DNA from: Proteinivorax hydrogeniformans
GTDB taxonomy: Bacteria > Bacillota > Proteinivoracia > Proteinivoracales > Proteinivoracaceae
Reading direction: 5' to 3'
Assembly: GCF_040515995.1 (NCBI RefSeq)
Contig: NZ_CP159485.1
Location: 2,356,001-2,420,000 of the forward strand
DNA length: 64,000 nucleotides
Positions within the stretch are counted from its first letter, which is position 1; the number at the start of each line of letters is the position of its first letter. The notes beneath the pieces were generated by a model. That model worked only from the letters and a program-made list of their open reading frames with translations, did not search any database and had not been told where the DNA came from. This document shows, in pieces, positions 25,499-36,600 of this stretch. Both the position numbers and the translations under genes were made by a program.

Positions 25499-25729
25499 TC
25501 AAGGTTTATCAGGCATTAGCTGTGCTAAAATAGGGGAGTAAGATTTCCGATTTAAAAGCATGATTTTACTAAATTCTTCTTGGGATATAAGCTCCTTTTC
25601 TAGCATCTTACGAAGAACTTTTTCACCCCGATGATAATCAAATTCTCTTTGAAGCTGTTCATGACTGATAGGCTTTCGGCCTGAAACCGCCAGTGGGTTT
25701 TGCTCTTTAGTGATCTTTGTAATTTCCAT
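25499..25729 (-). CDS. Small SHOCT-like protein upstream of recombinases
   Basis: The 76-residue protein contains 'EFDYHRGEKVLRKMLEKELI' and 'SQEEFSKIMLLNRKSYSP', a helical pattern like SHOCT-type short C-terminal domains. Such small ORFs often precede serine recombinases in Clostridia elements. It starts 45 bases before recombinase 1. The function is unknown; regulation of integration is a guess. Confidence 0.7.
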   Translation of the reverse strand: MEITKITKEQNPLAVSGRKPISHEQLQREFDYHRGEKVLRKMLEKELISQEEFSKIMLLNRKSYSPILAQLMPDKP

Positions 25730-25811
25730 ATAGGCAACCTCCGTTTCTACAGGACCCCTGTACCTATATGCAAAAAATTAAAGACAATCGAACCCCTAAA
25801 AAGGCATAAAA

Positions 25812-25847
25812 AATAACCCGAAGAGCTTTTACACTCCTCGGGTTATT
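25812..25847 (-). terminator. Terminator of the late (structural-lysis) operon
   Basis: A near-perfect stem (AATAACCCGAAGAG with CTCCTCGGGTTATT), followed on the minus strand by TTTTTT. It separates the lysis genes from the integration module. Confidence 0.85.
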
Positions 25848-25860
25848 AATACTGTTAAAT

Positions 25861-26829
25861 TCATTCATACCTCATATACGCATCAAACCCTGCTTTTTGC
25901 AAGCGGTCCATTAATGCCTTTGCATTTTCCTCTTTGCCAAAAGCACCCACTTGAACTCGATATAGTTTTTCCGGTGCTGCCCCTTTTTCTTCTTTTTCCA
26001 CATCCACCAGTTCTAAAATCTCTTTATCAACCCATGTCATAATGCCCGGTGATTCGTCCCCTGTACGCTTGTGGATTTTCTTTCCTAGCAGTACCGCCTT
26101 TCTACCACCTCTTAAGACTGTTTTTCCGTTCGAGCGATTTTGGGTGATTTTATGATTCGTGCTTTTTACCCAAGACGGAATTTGGGGCCCATTAGGATAA
26201 TAACGATTTGCAGCGTCTTTGATTTTCACAATATCTCCTACATAAAAATCTTCATTTTTAGGATTTTTTAACCCTATCTTCACAGCAGCTCTAAAACTGT
26301 CCATACTCTCTCCATGCTTAGGAAACCAATGATCGGGGTCTGCATGATTGCTGGCAATTCCCTGCCTGTGACCTTCAGCGTGACCAATGATATCTTTCTC
26401 AGTTAAGCCGTGCTTTTTGCATAAAAATACACATAAATCTACTGCATTTTTCCAAGCAGCTCTAAAATAGGCTTCATTTTTCTTTACGTCATAGCCAACC
26501 ATGGTAGCACCTCGAAATGAATGTCCTGCAGGTTCACAAATCTCAAAACCAATGTGGGTATTATTCGCAGCTCCTCCTGCATGCCACCCCCTATGGTTCC
26601 AAGGCAGGTACTGCCATATCTCTTTATCATCTAAAAAGGCATGAACACAAACCTGCCTGTTAATCTCTCCGGCTCTGTAGGATTTATTCCACCTACTAAA
26701 CCAGGAACCTGCCATCACTCCCGGTGTTGCTGTGGAATGAACCATGATGCCTTTCGGTGTAATGGTTCTACCTGCTGTATAGCAATCATTTCTAGTCATA
26801 AATTTAGTTTTTAAATTACTTAACGTCAT
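25861..26829 (-). CDS. Phage endolysin: N-acetylmuramoyl-L-alanine amidase
   Basis: The 322-residue protein has an Amidase_2/PGRP-type domain at ~1-190. 'GIMVHSTATPG' carries the first zinc His; 'WNHRGWHAGG', 'IGFEICEPAG' and 'NHADPDHWFP' supply further site residues. The linker (~200-275, 'DFYVGDIVKIKDAANRYYPN') resembles cell-wall-binding modules of Clostridia endolysins. The C-terminal ~45 residues (LYRVQVGAFGKEENAKALMD) form a SPOR domain that binds denuded glycan. It cuts the amide bond between MurNAc and the stem peptide at lysis. It overlaps the holin gene by 14 bases. Confidence 0.92.
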   Translation of the reverse strand: MTLSNLKTKFMTRNDCYTAGRTITPKGIMVHSTATPGVMAGSWFSRWNKSYRAGEINRQVCVHAFLDDKEIWQYLPWNHRGWHAGGAANNTHIGFEICEPAGHSFRGATMVGYDVKKNEAYFRAAWKNAVDLCVFLCKKHGLTEKDIIGHAEGHRQGIASNHADPDHWFPKHGESMDSFRAAVKIGLKNPKNEDFYVGDIVKIKDAANRYYPNGPQIPSWVKSTNHKITQNRSNGKTVLRGGRKAVLLGKKIHKRTGDESPGIMTWVDKEILELVDVEKEEKGAAPEKLYRVQVGAFGKEENAKALMDRLQKAGFDAYMRYE

Positions 26830-27232
26830 CCTTACCCTCTCCTTCTTTAAGTTGTTCTAAGACCTCTACCAGTTTTTCTGGTACTGGCAGACCAAGTCTT
26901 GTTGCATTTTCTGTGATGCTAATTCCTTCATTGGAAAGATAAAAAAAGATGACAGCCGTGCGGATAGCACCTCCATCACCAATTACGTTGCTGTCGATTA
27001 CATTGGCAATCCCTACAAGTACAAAAATAACTACCTTTTGAAATATCCCCTTAGCACCTATATCGCTTGAGAGATGCCTTTCAACTATAGCGCACATCAC
27101 ACCTAAAATATAATCCACAACTACAAAGGCTATTAAGGCATACAAAAAGCCATCAACTCCCCCTAAAAACCACCCGACATAACCGCCGACTGCAGCAAAT
27201 GCGATTTGAGCGTAGGTCAGTATTTCCTTCAT
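26816..27232 (-). CDS. Phage holin (phi29/TcdE-like family)
   Basis: The 138-residue membrane protein has three likely helices (~8-28, ~30-50, ~68-85) and a charged C-terminus (LEQLKEGEGKDDVK). 'FVVVDYILGVMCAIVERHLS' and 'GAKGIFQKVVIFVLVGIANV' are typical of the toxin-secretion/phage-lysis holin family. It would open the membrane to release the amidase encoded next. Confidence 0.88.
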   Translation of the reverse strand: MKEILTYAQIAFAAVGGYVGWFLGGVDGFLYALIAFVVVDYILGVMCAIVERHLSSDIGAKGIFQKVVIFVLVGIANVIDSNVIGDGGAIRTAVIFFYLSNEGISITENATRLGLPVPEKLVEVLEQLKEGEGKDDVK

Positions 27233-27330
27233 TAACTTCCCTCACTTTCTTTTTAATTTATCTATATAAAAAGGCGCTTTATGGTAAAAAGGTAGTTAAC
27301 CTTTAAATCATAAGGCCTTAGTTTATATCA

Positions 27331-28689
27331 CTAATCCTCATCATAAATTCTGCTGCTAGATTTATGTTGAGTTATCTTACTTATATAATCTGTTAGCCTG
27401 CCTTGGCCGATTTGGCCACCGCTATCTACTATAAACTCAGTAGAAAAACCTCCCTTTCCAAACCTGTGCCGTATTTGAGTTATAAGGCCTAAATTATCGG
27501 CACCTTTTTCATCTATAATCACAGCTTCATCTCCAATTAGAAGATAGGGTCTAAAGGGCCCAGTGAAGGTTTCAACCTTCCCGACGTATTCTAACTGTTT
27601 AGCTATAGTGTTGGCATATTTTTGTGCATCGTCTTTGGTTGTTCCTTCAGGTATAGTTACATACAGAGTTTTATTTCCTCTTAGGTTCCAGCCTTGATAG
27701 GCTTTTACGTCTTTATAAATTTGAATTTCAAACCCTCTGTTATGGACACAAACCCTTCTGTAAGAGTCCATATCATCTCGAACTATGTTTCTTGAGAAAA
27801 CTTCACTACCTCTTTGAAATTGGTAGGTACTTCTAGTATTAAAAGCTCCATAACTATTGTTGCCTGCTACAAGGCTTCCATCTACTAACTCTTCTATTTT
27901 CCAGTTGTCTTCACTTTTTAAAATATCTTTTATTCCGCTAAGATAATCCATATTAGGGTCAAATTCATAGCCTGCTTTAACGTTAGATGCTTGTACCACT
28001 ATGTTATATGGACTAACTCCAGCTAAAATTAAAATATCTTTTATATGCTCGTGGATGTGTTTATAACTTAAAACTGTATTTTCATCAAAGGACTGATCTT
28101 TAAGTGCTTTTCCCATTAAGTTTCTACCGTTACAAGAAGCAGCGTGATCTAGCAATCTGTAATTAGATCTATCAATATAAAATCTTCCTAAATCGTAAAA
28201 ATCACTATCTCCCATCTTAAAGCTAAAGTTTATCCTTGAGCCTGGGGTAAGGTAAGACTCATGCTCTGAAACTCCTACATTTCCTTGTTTTTCAGGGTCA
28301 GGGTTTTTAACATTTTCTACACTTAAGTCAAAGCTAGATACCGGGCTATTTATATCATACTGAATACTTGCATTTTCTAAATATGGGCTTAAATCTATCT
28401 CAAGCTCATAGATTAAAAGCTTATGGATATCACCGGTCTTGTAAGCTCCAACCGCACCAAAGCCACCTAAAAGGTTAATACCAAAATACTTTATATCATC
28501 ATCTACAGATATATCCACCTTTTGTTCAAACTTCCTTTGGCTCCAAGTACCTAAAGGTGTTTGCGTTGCCTTTCCATAAAGTCTTCCGTTTTCCATTGAT
28601 AGTACTTGAGCCTCATTGTCATAAAAATGGAGAAGGTCAGGACTTTTACCCTGACCAACTTCTTGTACCTTTTCAAATTCTAAACGCAT
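27331..28689 (-). CDS. Baseplate/tail hub-like protein
   Basis: The start at 28689 (MRLEFEKVQEVGQGKSP) follows GAGGTGG; ~452 residues. It is the last structural gene before the lysis genes. The pattern 'GSRINFSFKMGDSDFYDLGRF', 'SCNGRNLMGKAL' and 'YANTIAKQLEYVG' fits hub-type tail proteins that bind a membrane or the fibre stem. No peptidase residues are evident. Assignment is by position and general similarity. Confidence 0.55.
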   Translation of the reverse strand: MRLEFEKVQEVGQGKSPDLLHFYDNEAQVLSMENGRLYGKATQTPLGTWSQRKFEQKVDISVDDDIKYFGINLLGGFGAVGAYKTGDIHKLLIYELEIDLSPYLENASIQYDINSPVSSFDLSVENVKNPDPEKQGNVGVSEHESYLTPGSRINFSFKMGDSDFYDLGRFYIDRSNYRLLDHAASCNGRNLMGKALKDQSFDENTVLSYKHIHEHIKDILILAGVSPYNIVVQASNVKAGYEFDPNMDYLSGIKDILKSEDNWKIEELVDGSLVAGNNSYGAFNTRSTYQFQRGSEVFSRNIVRDDMDSYRRVCVHNRGFEIQIYKDVKAYQGWNLRGNKTLYVTIPEGTTKDDAQKYANTIAKQLEYVGKVETFTGPFRPYLLIGDEAVIIDEKGADNLGLITQIRHRFGKGGFSTEFIVDSGGQIGQGRLTDYISKITQHKSSSRIYDED

Positions 28690-28707
28690 CCTATCCACCT
28701 CACATAC

Positions 28708-30159
28708 TTAACCTTCTCCAAACTGTATCTCAAAGGAAACATCTAACACATAACCCTCTGTCTTAGGTATATAAGGCACCGTATAATCTGCTGTAATCGT
28801 GGCACCTTCATTAGGAGGCGTGTTAAAAACAACTGTTGGCGTTTTATAGTTTTCATTTAGCATCCTAACAGAATGAATGGTAGATGTTGAACTATCGTGG
28901 CCTGAAAATCTAAACCGTAGATATTCATATGGCTCTTCTATAGTGTAGGTATAAGTGCTTGGATCCCACCCTCCATCTGAAGCTGAGTAAATTTGTTCAA
29001 ATTCTTCCCCATCATTTGAGCCATCTACATATACATAGGCCCGCCTTGCGGTAAATAAATATTCCCCTTCAAGGACAAACTCTAATGTCTTACCTACTAT
29101 TTTACTTGGATCTACCTTTACTACAGTTGTTGGCAAAAGCTCGGCGTACTCAGGTTTTCCGTTAAAAGGGCTTGAAAATATATTAAGGTTATTTGGATTT
29201 AATGATAAATCTATAGCCTTCCAAAGAGGAAGCTTTTCTCGATACGATCCACTTTCTATATTCTTTAGTGTAATGTTTTCTGCCTTTTGCCCATCAACCT
29301 TTATATCTACATCAAAAATATCATACCTTTTTAAGTCAAACTCAGTAGTTTCCCCATCTCCAACTCCAATATTTTGCTCTTCTAATCTAAAAGGCTGCCA
29401 TTTAGTTGAGTTTATTAAGCTAGCCCTACACAAATCTGAAAGGGCTACTTCATAGATATCATAGTTTCCTTCGTCGGTGTTAAGCCTGGTTGAGAAGGTA
29501 ACTTTGCGATTTTGCTCGTCGGCTGCGGAAGTTAAAAACCTACAGTATATATAGTTTCCTACATCACCGGTTTGGGTCGTCTCACCTATGTCACCTATAA
29601 CAAGTCTAGGGTTAGAAAAATCATCACCTGTAAGGTATGAGATCAATCTATTTTGAGTTCCCTTCTGAAAAAAATCAATATCAGGGTTAGAATTATCTAG
29701 CTCTATAAAAACTGTGGCATATATAGTTATAATATCGACGTCGGTTTTGTTGATGGTTAAGAGGTTCCCTTCCGCATCTTTAATTAAAGCGTGGGTGTTT
29801 ACACTTACGTTATGGTTACTAATACCAACTTCAGTTATCGACTCTCCTACGTATTCATCAGCTTCTAACCTGATGCTTTTTGTCCAAGAGCTAACAGGAA
29901 AGTCTCGGACAACTTCTTCTGTTGTAGCTCTTTTTCTATCAATCCTATCAAAAAGGGATGTGCGGGTAGGCTCTGGAGTTCCTGTGCCTCTTCCAAACAC
30001 AATATTATCAAAATAGCTTTCAAACTCTACTAACCGACTATACATACGATTTAAAATAATATTTTCTGCCTGCCCCTTTATCTTTAGTTTATTTGTTTTA
30101 GCATCTCTAACTTCAATATCAAAGCGGTTATGGATTTTTGCTTTTGTTTTAACCTTCAT
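28708..30159 (-). CDS. Tail fibre/baseplate protein
   Basis: The 483-residue protein's N-terminus ('NIILNRMYSRLVEF' ... 'IVFGRGTGTPEPTRTSLFDR') resembles the attachment region of tail-fibre proteins in Clostridia siphophages. The middle and end are beta-rich, with a discoidin-like stretch ('YVDGSNDGEEFEQIYSASDG' ... 'YLRFRFSGHDSS') that may bind sugar. It lies between the LamG protein and the hub-like protein. Confidence 0.6.
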   Translation of the reverse strand: MKVKTKAKIHNRFDIEVRDAKTNKLKIKGQAENIILNRMYSRLVEFESYFDNIVFGRGTGTPEPTRTSLFDRIDRKRATTEEVVRDFPVSSWTKSIRLEADEYVGESITEVGISNHNVSVNTHALIKDAEGNLLTINKTDVDIITIYATVFIELDNSNPDIDFFQKGTQNRLISYLTGDDFSNPRLVIGDIGETTQTGDVGNYIYCRFLTSAADEQNRKVTFSTRLNTDEGNYDIYEVALSDLCRASLINSTKWQPFRLEEQNIGVGDGETTEFDLKRYDIFDVDIKVDGQKAENITLKNIESGSYREKLPLWKAIDLSLNPNNLNIFSSPFNGKPEYAELLPTTVVKVDPSKIVGKTLEFVLEGEYLFTARRAYVYVDGSNDGEEFEQIYSASDGGWDPSTYTYTIEEPYEYLRFRFSGHDSSTSTIHSVRMLNENYKTPTVVFNTPPNEGATITADYTVPYIPKTEGYVLDVSFEIQFGEG

Positions 30160-30175
30160 TTATAACACCTCTTTT

Positions 30176-32035
30176 CTATGGGTTAATCACATCTATATGG
30201 ATAAAGTCTAAATCTAAGTTTATCGCCTTTGCTGTTATTGTTTCTTTCTCTGCAGGCACACCTTTATACTTAACTTTAATAAATTCAAGGAAATAGTCTG
30301 TTGATACATTTATATTTTCAGTGAGATTAGGGTTTGAGAGGCGCTTTAAACCTTCTGGCTTAAAGTTTTCAGTAAAACTTTCAACACTTCCAAACTCGCC
30401 TGTTAAATTACCTTTTGAAGCGTCATATGAAACTGTAAGCTCACCCTTAACATTTTGAAATCTTTCTGTGCTTAAATCCTTAGTTTCTAAAACTATCTTT
30501 AAGTTATCAGCTAAAGCAGTACTTTTTAGAGTTGGTGTAATCAAAGTTTTTTCTGTAGATAAGATAAACTTTAAATAAAAGGTTTTGTCATCTATTACTT
30601 CGCCGCTATTTATAGGTTGCCAGTTAGTTTTGTCAAAAGAGATAAAAGAGTCTACCTTTGTATTTTCCGGCTCACTTTTTTCTATCTTAAACATACAGGG
30701 GTGTTCAGATTCTATCGCCTTTGTCTGTACTTCTTTAGTAGGCTTGTACACTCCATCGCCTTCTAAAAATGAGATGTGATCAAAGGTTTTTCTTCCTGTC
30801 GATGTAAAATACCCTATACCAAACTTACCTTTCTCATATTGATCATCTTCAACTTCTAACATCCAGTTATCCGGCTCTTTATTATCGTCTGGCCAAATTT
30901 TAGCTCTTAATTGGTTACCTAAGGCTTGAAATCTAATCCAATAATAAACATCTGTGTCCCATGGATAATCTTTAGAAACTAGAGTGTTTGTACTTGGCGT
31001 ATAAGATACTATACGGATAATGTCATCTCCACCGTAAACTTCTGCAAAATATCCTTGTTCGTCACCAGAGTCCCCTTTTGCTCTTAAATGCGCCCTTATT
31101 TGGTTATTCGATTTACTTTCCGTCTTTGCCTTAATTAAAATTTCACCGTCTTTATATTCTTTGGGGTTTGTTAAAACACATCTTTCTGAATCACTTGTGC
31201 TAACAGTTAATTGGCCCTGAGTGTTTATATTATAAGAAAAAGAGCCCCAAAAAGGCTCAAAAACGTTATAATACCATGTTGGTCTATCTATAACCCCATC
31301 GTTATTGTTTATAAGATCAAAAGCTGTGTCACCTGCTTCTTCATCAATCTTCCAGTGACCAACTAAAGTGTCATTTGTCCAGATTTCAACATTTGAGATT
31401 ATGCCATCAAAGTAGTTACCGTCATCACGTTTACCGATTTCAATTCCGTTTGTAGGCTTTAATACTTTGTTAGTAGTGGTAAAGGAATATACTTTTTCAC
31501 CGTCAAAGAATATATCCACTTCACCCTTTTTGTAACTAAACTCTATATCATGAAATTTGTAGCGCTTGAAGTAGTCCCCATTTGGTCCACCATGTTGCTC
31601 GCCATATATGTTTACTCTAGGTTGACCGTTAAATATATAAAGCGCCCAAGCATTATCATTTGACGTATTTACTATTCTTTGGTTACCGCTAGTTGTGTTT
31701 GTCATAATGCGAGCCTTAACCCTTAGGTTGTCAGTACTGTACTTTTCAATAAAGGGGATGCTGATATGGTTGTTTCCTTGAAAAAATAGTGATTTTTCTT
31801 CTTTACGGGGATTTTCCTCTAAGCTTATATTTTCTTCTGACCATAACGGTACAGCGTCAACTTTTTTAAGTGGATAATCTTTGTCAATCAATGGATCGTT
31901 TACATGCTTAAACTCTGTTCCTGTTATAGTAAAAGCATCATTGTTTAGGGTTTTATCTTTAAATTCATTTGTAAGGGCTTTATCAAACTTTATAACCACA
32001 AACTTGCCATCTGATTTTTCCCATTTTCTACTCAT
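30176..32035 (-). CDS. Tail protein with LamG/concanavalin-like domain (receptor binding?)
   Basis: In this 619-residue protein residues ~85-245 look like a LamG jelly-roll ('VKARIMTNTTSGNQRIVNTS', 'HDIEFSYKKGEVDIFFDGEK', 'YFDGIISNVEIWTNDTLVGH'). A second beta-sandwich follows ('RIVSYTPSTNTLVSKDYPWD', 'WIRFQALGNQLRAKIWPDDN'). Such domains bind polysaccharide, so it is a candidate host-receptor-binding protein. It overlaps the upstream gene by 8 bases. Confidence 0.6.
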   Translation of the reverse strand: MSRKWEKSDGKFVVIKFDKALTNEFKDKTLNNDAFTITGTEFKHVNDPLIDKDYPLKKVDAVPLWSEENISLEENPRKEEKSLFFQGNNHISIPFIEKYSTDNLRVKARIMTNTTSGNQRIVNTSNDNAWALYIFNGQPRVNIYGEQHGGPNGDYFKRYKFHDIEFSYKKGEVDIFFDGEKVYSFTTTNKVLKPTNGIEIGKRDDGNYFDGIISNVEIWTNDTLVGHWKIDEEAGDTAFDLINNNDGVIDRPTWYYNVFEPFWGSFSYNINTQGQLTVSTSDSERCVLTNPKEYKDGEILIKAKTESKSNNQIRAHLRAKGDSGDEQGYFAEVYGGDDIIRIVSYTPSTNTLVSKDYPWDTDVYYWIRFQALGNQLRAKIWPDDNKEPDNWMLEVEDDQYEKGKFGIGYFTSTGRKTFDHISFLEGDGVYKPTKEVQTKAIESEHPCMFKIEKSEPENTKVDSFISFDKTNWQPINSGEVIDDKTFYLKFILSTEKTLITPTLKSTALADNLKIVLETKDLSTERFQNVKGELTVSYDASKGNLTGEFGSVESFTENFKPEGLKRLSNPNLTENINVSTDYFLEFIKVKYKGVPAEKETITAKAINLDLDFIHIDVINP

Positions 32036-33314
32036 TGTAGATCTCCTCCACTTTAGGTAAAGGTAGTGATTCTGGCACTAAATTTTTAGGGTAAAACTTT
32101 TGCTTAAATGGCTCATAAACATCACCCACTCCATTTTCCGTTTCATTTGCTCTAAATCTTAAAACCCCTTCTTCACCTACGTCATTAAAGTTTGTAAATG
32201 TAAGCTTATACGTTTTTTTATCTATCTTTTCAATGCTTTCAGGATAGTACTTTCTATTAAAGTTATCCTCAATTTCAAAGTCAGATTCTTTGTAGTTATA
32301 AAGTTCATTTTTCACCCTAACTATTAAAATCTTGCCCCAGTTTTCTTCAGCGTCTGGCATGTTTTCGATATGCATAAAGCTATTGTCTGTGCTGGCATAC
32401 AAAAGCTTTAAATTTACTTTGTCAGGTTTTATATTTATTGTTTCTTTTAAAGCCGATAAATCTAGGTAATCAATAGGGATAAAGTTTATATTTAAAGTAT
32501 GTGGCCTAACATGAATTTTTTCAGGTGAAATTGCCATGCCAGCCCAGTTTCTTTTAGTTATAGCCCAGCTTATGGTTTCATTTTCATCTTCGATAATAAA
32601 GCCTAAGCGATAGTCGTTTGTTAAAAAGAGGTTTATATTTTGGGCTTTTTTAGCAAACTCTGAAACGGCCCGTTCATTTTCCCATACAAAATTGTTATCT
32701 TCTTGCTCTGAATAGTTTCTATAATAAACCTTTCCATCTGTTTTAATGTAAGCTGCTACTACTCCATGGTCATGAACTGGCACAGCTACACTTTTCCAGC
32801 CCCGTATGGCCGTAACTTTTTTTACACCTTCTGCTAGCTTTTGTTTTGTGTTATGTGCATCCCACCTTTGGGTATACAAAGCGCCGCTATTATCTACCCA
32901 AAATATATAAGGCTTTTCATAGGTCTTTATATTCCATAGGTTTCTTTGGTTTAACTCCCACCTACCATCAAAGGCAATTGCTACAGACTTTGCTTTTCCT
33001 ACTTCGAATTGATTAATAAATCCGTCGCCTTTTTTATCTGGGTATGCTCTTTTTGAAGTTTTAGCTATACCGTTATCTATATGGATCTCATAAATGCCAG
33101 TTGGCCTTCCTAAAGGGGTTAGTCTTTGAGGTGTAACTGCTATATCTGATATCCCTTCCTTTTCCCTTATAATTTCTGTATTAAAATAGGTGGTATCTTG
33201 GATTGAGGAGCGAGGTCTTGAGATAGTTACTTCTATCTTGGGGTCTGTATTTTTATACTTAGTATACTTTTTACTTGCAAGTTTTTCTTTTAAGGAAGGT
33301 GGTATTTTTCTCAT
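32028..33314 (-). CDS. Tail/baseplate protein with repeated beta segments
   Basis: The 428-residue protein begins MRKIPPSLKEKLASKKYTKY. Residues ~95-260 contain repeated Trp/Tyr-rich strands ('AIAFDGRWELNQRNLWNI', 'YIFWVDNSGALYTQRWDA', 'AAYIKTDGKVYYRNYSEQ') suggesting a propeller-like fold. It sits where siphophages encode the tail-associated (Tal) protein. I see no lysin motif. Overlaps both neighbours by a few bases. Confidence 0.5.
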   Translation of the reverse strand: MRKIPPSLKEKLASKKYTKYKNTDPKIEVTISRPRSSIQDTTYFNTEIIREKEGISDIAVTPQRLTPLGRPTGIYEIHIDNGIAKTSKRAYPDKKGDGFINQFEVGKAKSVAIAFDGRWELNQRNLWNIKTYEKPYIFWVDNSGALYTQRWDAHNTKQKLAEGVKKVTAIRGWKSVAVPVHDHGVVAAYIKTDGKVYYRNYSEQEDNNFVWENERAVSEFAKKAQNINLFLTNDYRLGFIIEDENETISWAITKRNWAGMAISPEKIHVRPHTLNINFIPIDYLDLSALKETINIKPDKVNLKLLYASTDNSFMHIENMPDAEENWGKILIVRVKNELYNYKESDFEIEDNFNRKYYPESIEKIDKKTYKLTFTNFNDVGEEGVLRFRANETENGVGDVYEPFKQKFYPKNLVPESLPLPKVEEIYNE

Positions 33315-33688
33315 TTGTATTTTTCCTCATCTAAGATGTTTAACTTTACATCCCCTTTAAAAAGCCTGCGGTTTTTATCTTTAAACCCCACCGTAATCCT
33401 TGACCACATAATAGGCCCATCTATTTCTCCAGTAAAACTTTTATCATACTCTATTAGCCTTATATATTCGGCTTTGGATTCAATTTCATCTATTATCTCA
33501 ACCTGCCCTTGATTGGCTATCACTTTAAAGCTAATACTTTTTTGAGGGTCACCTATAACTTGGGTGTGGTAACTTCCATCTAACAGTTGGTTTGTTATTT
33601 TAATACTTCTATATTTTGGCGGATAGACTTTTTTAACAATTTCACTAAGGCGTACTTTTTCCATGCTTTCAATTCTAATATCATCCAT
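33311..33688 (-). CDS. Small tail protein following the tape measure
   Basis: The 125-residue protein is beta-rich ('EYIRLIEYDKSFTGEIDGPI', 'RITVGFKDKNRRLFKGDVKL'). It occupies the position of the distal tail (Dit) gene but is shorter than typical Dit. Its start touches the tape-measure stop and its end overlaps the next gene. Role assigned by position only. Confidence 0.5.
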   Translation of the reverse strand: MDDIRIESMEKVRLSEIVKKVYPPKYRSIKITNQLLDGSYHTQVIGDPQKSISFKVIANQGQVEIIDEIESKAEYIRLIEYDKSFTGEIDGPIMWSRITVGFKDKNRRLFKGDVKLNILDEEKYK

Positions 33689-36600
33689 TAGCCTCTAGCC
33701 TCCTGACGTAGCCTATCCATGATAATATCAACTGTTTCATAAAGTTCGTTTTGATTGCTTACCCCTACCACTTTAATTGTTCCTGTGTGGTTGATATCGG
33801 CTTTTTTATCTAGAATCTGCTCTGTGTGGTAATCGTTATATATCTTAGAGCCCCTGGGCAGTTCAACAAGCTCTGGACCTAGCTCTCCTACCATAGTTAG
33901 CCCACCTTGAAAAAAGCTTGTCCCTTGAAAGTTTCTTTGAAATGGAGTTGGCACCCTACTTGTAATATTTTCTGTTATGTTTTGAACTTTTTGAGTAATG
34001 GTAACTTCCTTATCTTCTATCCTTTGCTCGTTCCAGCTTCTAAGGCGGTCGATACCACTTTGTATGGAATCGCCAATATTTGAAAACGACTCTGATACTT
34101 TATCTGCCATAGAAGAAAACCTTCCACCAGTTAAGTCGTCCATAGCAGTTAGGCTATTTTCCCAATCTTTTCTATACCTATTTGTAAAGGTTCTAATTGT
34201 TCCTTGTATTCCACCACCGTTTTCGCTAATAGTGTCTCGCATGTTCTGCCAAGACTCTGAGGTATTAGATTTTAAGTCATCCCAAGTTTTAGTCGTTGTG
34301 TTTTTAACGTTGTTCCAAGAGTTACTTATACTATCTCCTATTTCCCTTGACCTTTCGGCGATGCTGTTTTTCATAACTCCCCACCTAGATAGAACTTCAC
34401 CGGTTTGCCAATCCACTTGATCTACATGCTCGTTTGCCTGAATTTTTGCCTCTGAAATAACACTATCGTGCATCTCTTTAGCGTTTTTGATAGACTCTTC
34501 CTTCTGCCTAGCTGCCTCCTGAATCAAACGATCGGCTTGCTCTTTTGTGATACTCCCTGCTTCATCCCGTTGACGTATGATTTCACGGATGACCTCATCA
34601 TGCTGGTCCTTAGCCGCTTCAATAGCACCTTCTTTTTGCTCTATGCTGTTTTGCACCACTTCAGCCGCCTGTAAGGCACTCAACTCTCCCGCTTGAGCTC
34701 TCATTCGTTCCATAATGACTTTTGATTCTAGCTCACTTTCAGATAAGGCTTGTATGCCTGTTTCCACCATTTCTTGTTGGATAGCATTGATTTCTTCCTG
34801 CTCCGATTTAGTTAGAGCTCTTTTTTCTTCAGACGCTGTATCTAGGATTTCTTTTATCCTCGCCTCTCCATCAGCTATAGCCTGTTTTCTATTTTCATAG
34901 CCTGTTTGCATATTCTCTAAAACTTCCTGCTGCTCTTGTTCTGACATTTCTGCACTGTTACTGACAAAGTCTTGCATCTTTGCTAAAGATTCTTCATGAT
35001 GTTCATCAAGACCAGCTTGGACTTGTTCTGCCATCTGTGTAAAGTTTGATGTGATTCCTTCGGCCATTTCTTCGGTTACCGTCTGACCACTCCATGAAAG
35101 CTGGTTAAGAGCAATAGTCGCCTCTTCGTTAAGCTCCATAAATCCACCTACCGCTTCCTCCGTGGATGCAGATACTTCATCACCGAATAAGTCAACAGCG
35201 GGAATGCTGTCCTCTCTTAAATGTCTAGCAAGGGCAATTCCGCCTACGGTTAGCGCTGCTACCGCTGCTACGGCAAGGCCAATGGGGCCTGTTAGGACGG
35301 TCGCTGCTGTTGCCAGTGCCCCTTTTGCTGCAACCAGTCCTCCTGTTGCGGCAGTAGCTGTTCCTGCGGCTGCTGTTTTACCGGCAATGGCGATGGAAAT
35401 TTTAGAAAAGACTCCAATAATCGCTCCAGCGCCAGATACGATTTTCCCACCGATAATAAGAAGTGGACCAATAGCAGCTACAAGGGCTGCGACTTTAATA
35501 ATGGTCTCTTGGGTACTCTCATCAAGGTTTGAAAACCAAGCTACTGCATTTTGAAGGCTCGCCACAAGTGTGTTTAAGTGAGGGACCAATACCTCAAAGA
35601 TCTGAATGGCCACCCCTTCAAGCGCAGATTTTAATTTGGTCAGTTCCCCTTGAAGATTATCCTGCATAGTGGAAGCCATATCACCTGCTGCACCATCAGA
35701 ACCTCGAATGGCTGCCTCCAACTCTGTATATTTCTCTGAGCCTTCTGCCAGCATAATGTTAACACCACGCATAGCTTGCTCGCCAAATATAGCTCCAAGG
35801 GCGGCGTCTCTTTGGGCATCAGACATCCCTTTTGTCGCGGCTTCAACATCTGCCATAATACTGCCAAGGTCTCTCATATTCCCTTCAGCGTCATAGACGG
35901 CTACGGCTGTTTCACCAATTGCAATTGACCCATCTTCAGCACTATTTCTGATATCCCTTAGCACAGCTGCAAAAGTAGTTCCTGCCTGCGACCCTTTAAT
36001 ACCTGAATCGGCAAAGATAGCAAGAGCAGTGTTTGTATGCACCAGATCCATTCCTGCAGCATTAGCCGAAGCACCGGCATACCTCATGGCTTCTCCAAGC
36101 TGACGTACGTCCGTGTTCGATTTAGAAGAAGTCGCTGCAAAGATATCTACCGCTGTTTCAGCTTCTTTAGCTTCCATTTGAAAAGCACTCATAGTGTCTG
36201 TGACGATATCTGAAGCCTGTGCTAAATTCATATTAGCAGCGGCTGCGAGGTCAAGGACTCCAGGAAGGGCTGCTACCATCTCTTTTGTATCCCATCCTGC
36301 AAGGGCCATATATTTAAGCCCTTCTGCTGACTGAGTAGCAGAAAATTTAGTGGTAGAACCCATTTCTTTGGCGATATCCTCTAGGGCTTTTATTTCATCA
36401 CCAGTAGCGCCACTAATGGCTTGTACTTCACTCATTCCTGCCTGAAAATCAGAGCCTACTTTAACCGCTGCCGTACCAATTCCCACTAAGGGGAGAGTTA
36501 CTTTTTTTGTGAGGTTTTTGCCCACATCGCCCATCTGTTTCCCTACGGCCTGCATTTTCTGCCCAACAGGTTCTAAAGCTTTTCCCATCTGGTACCAGGA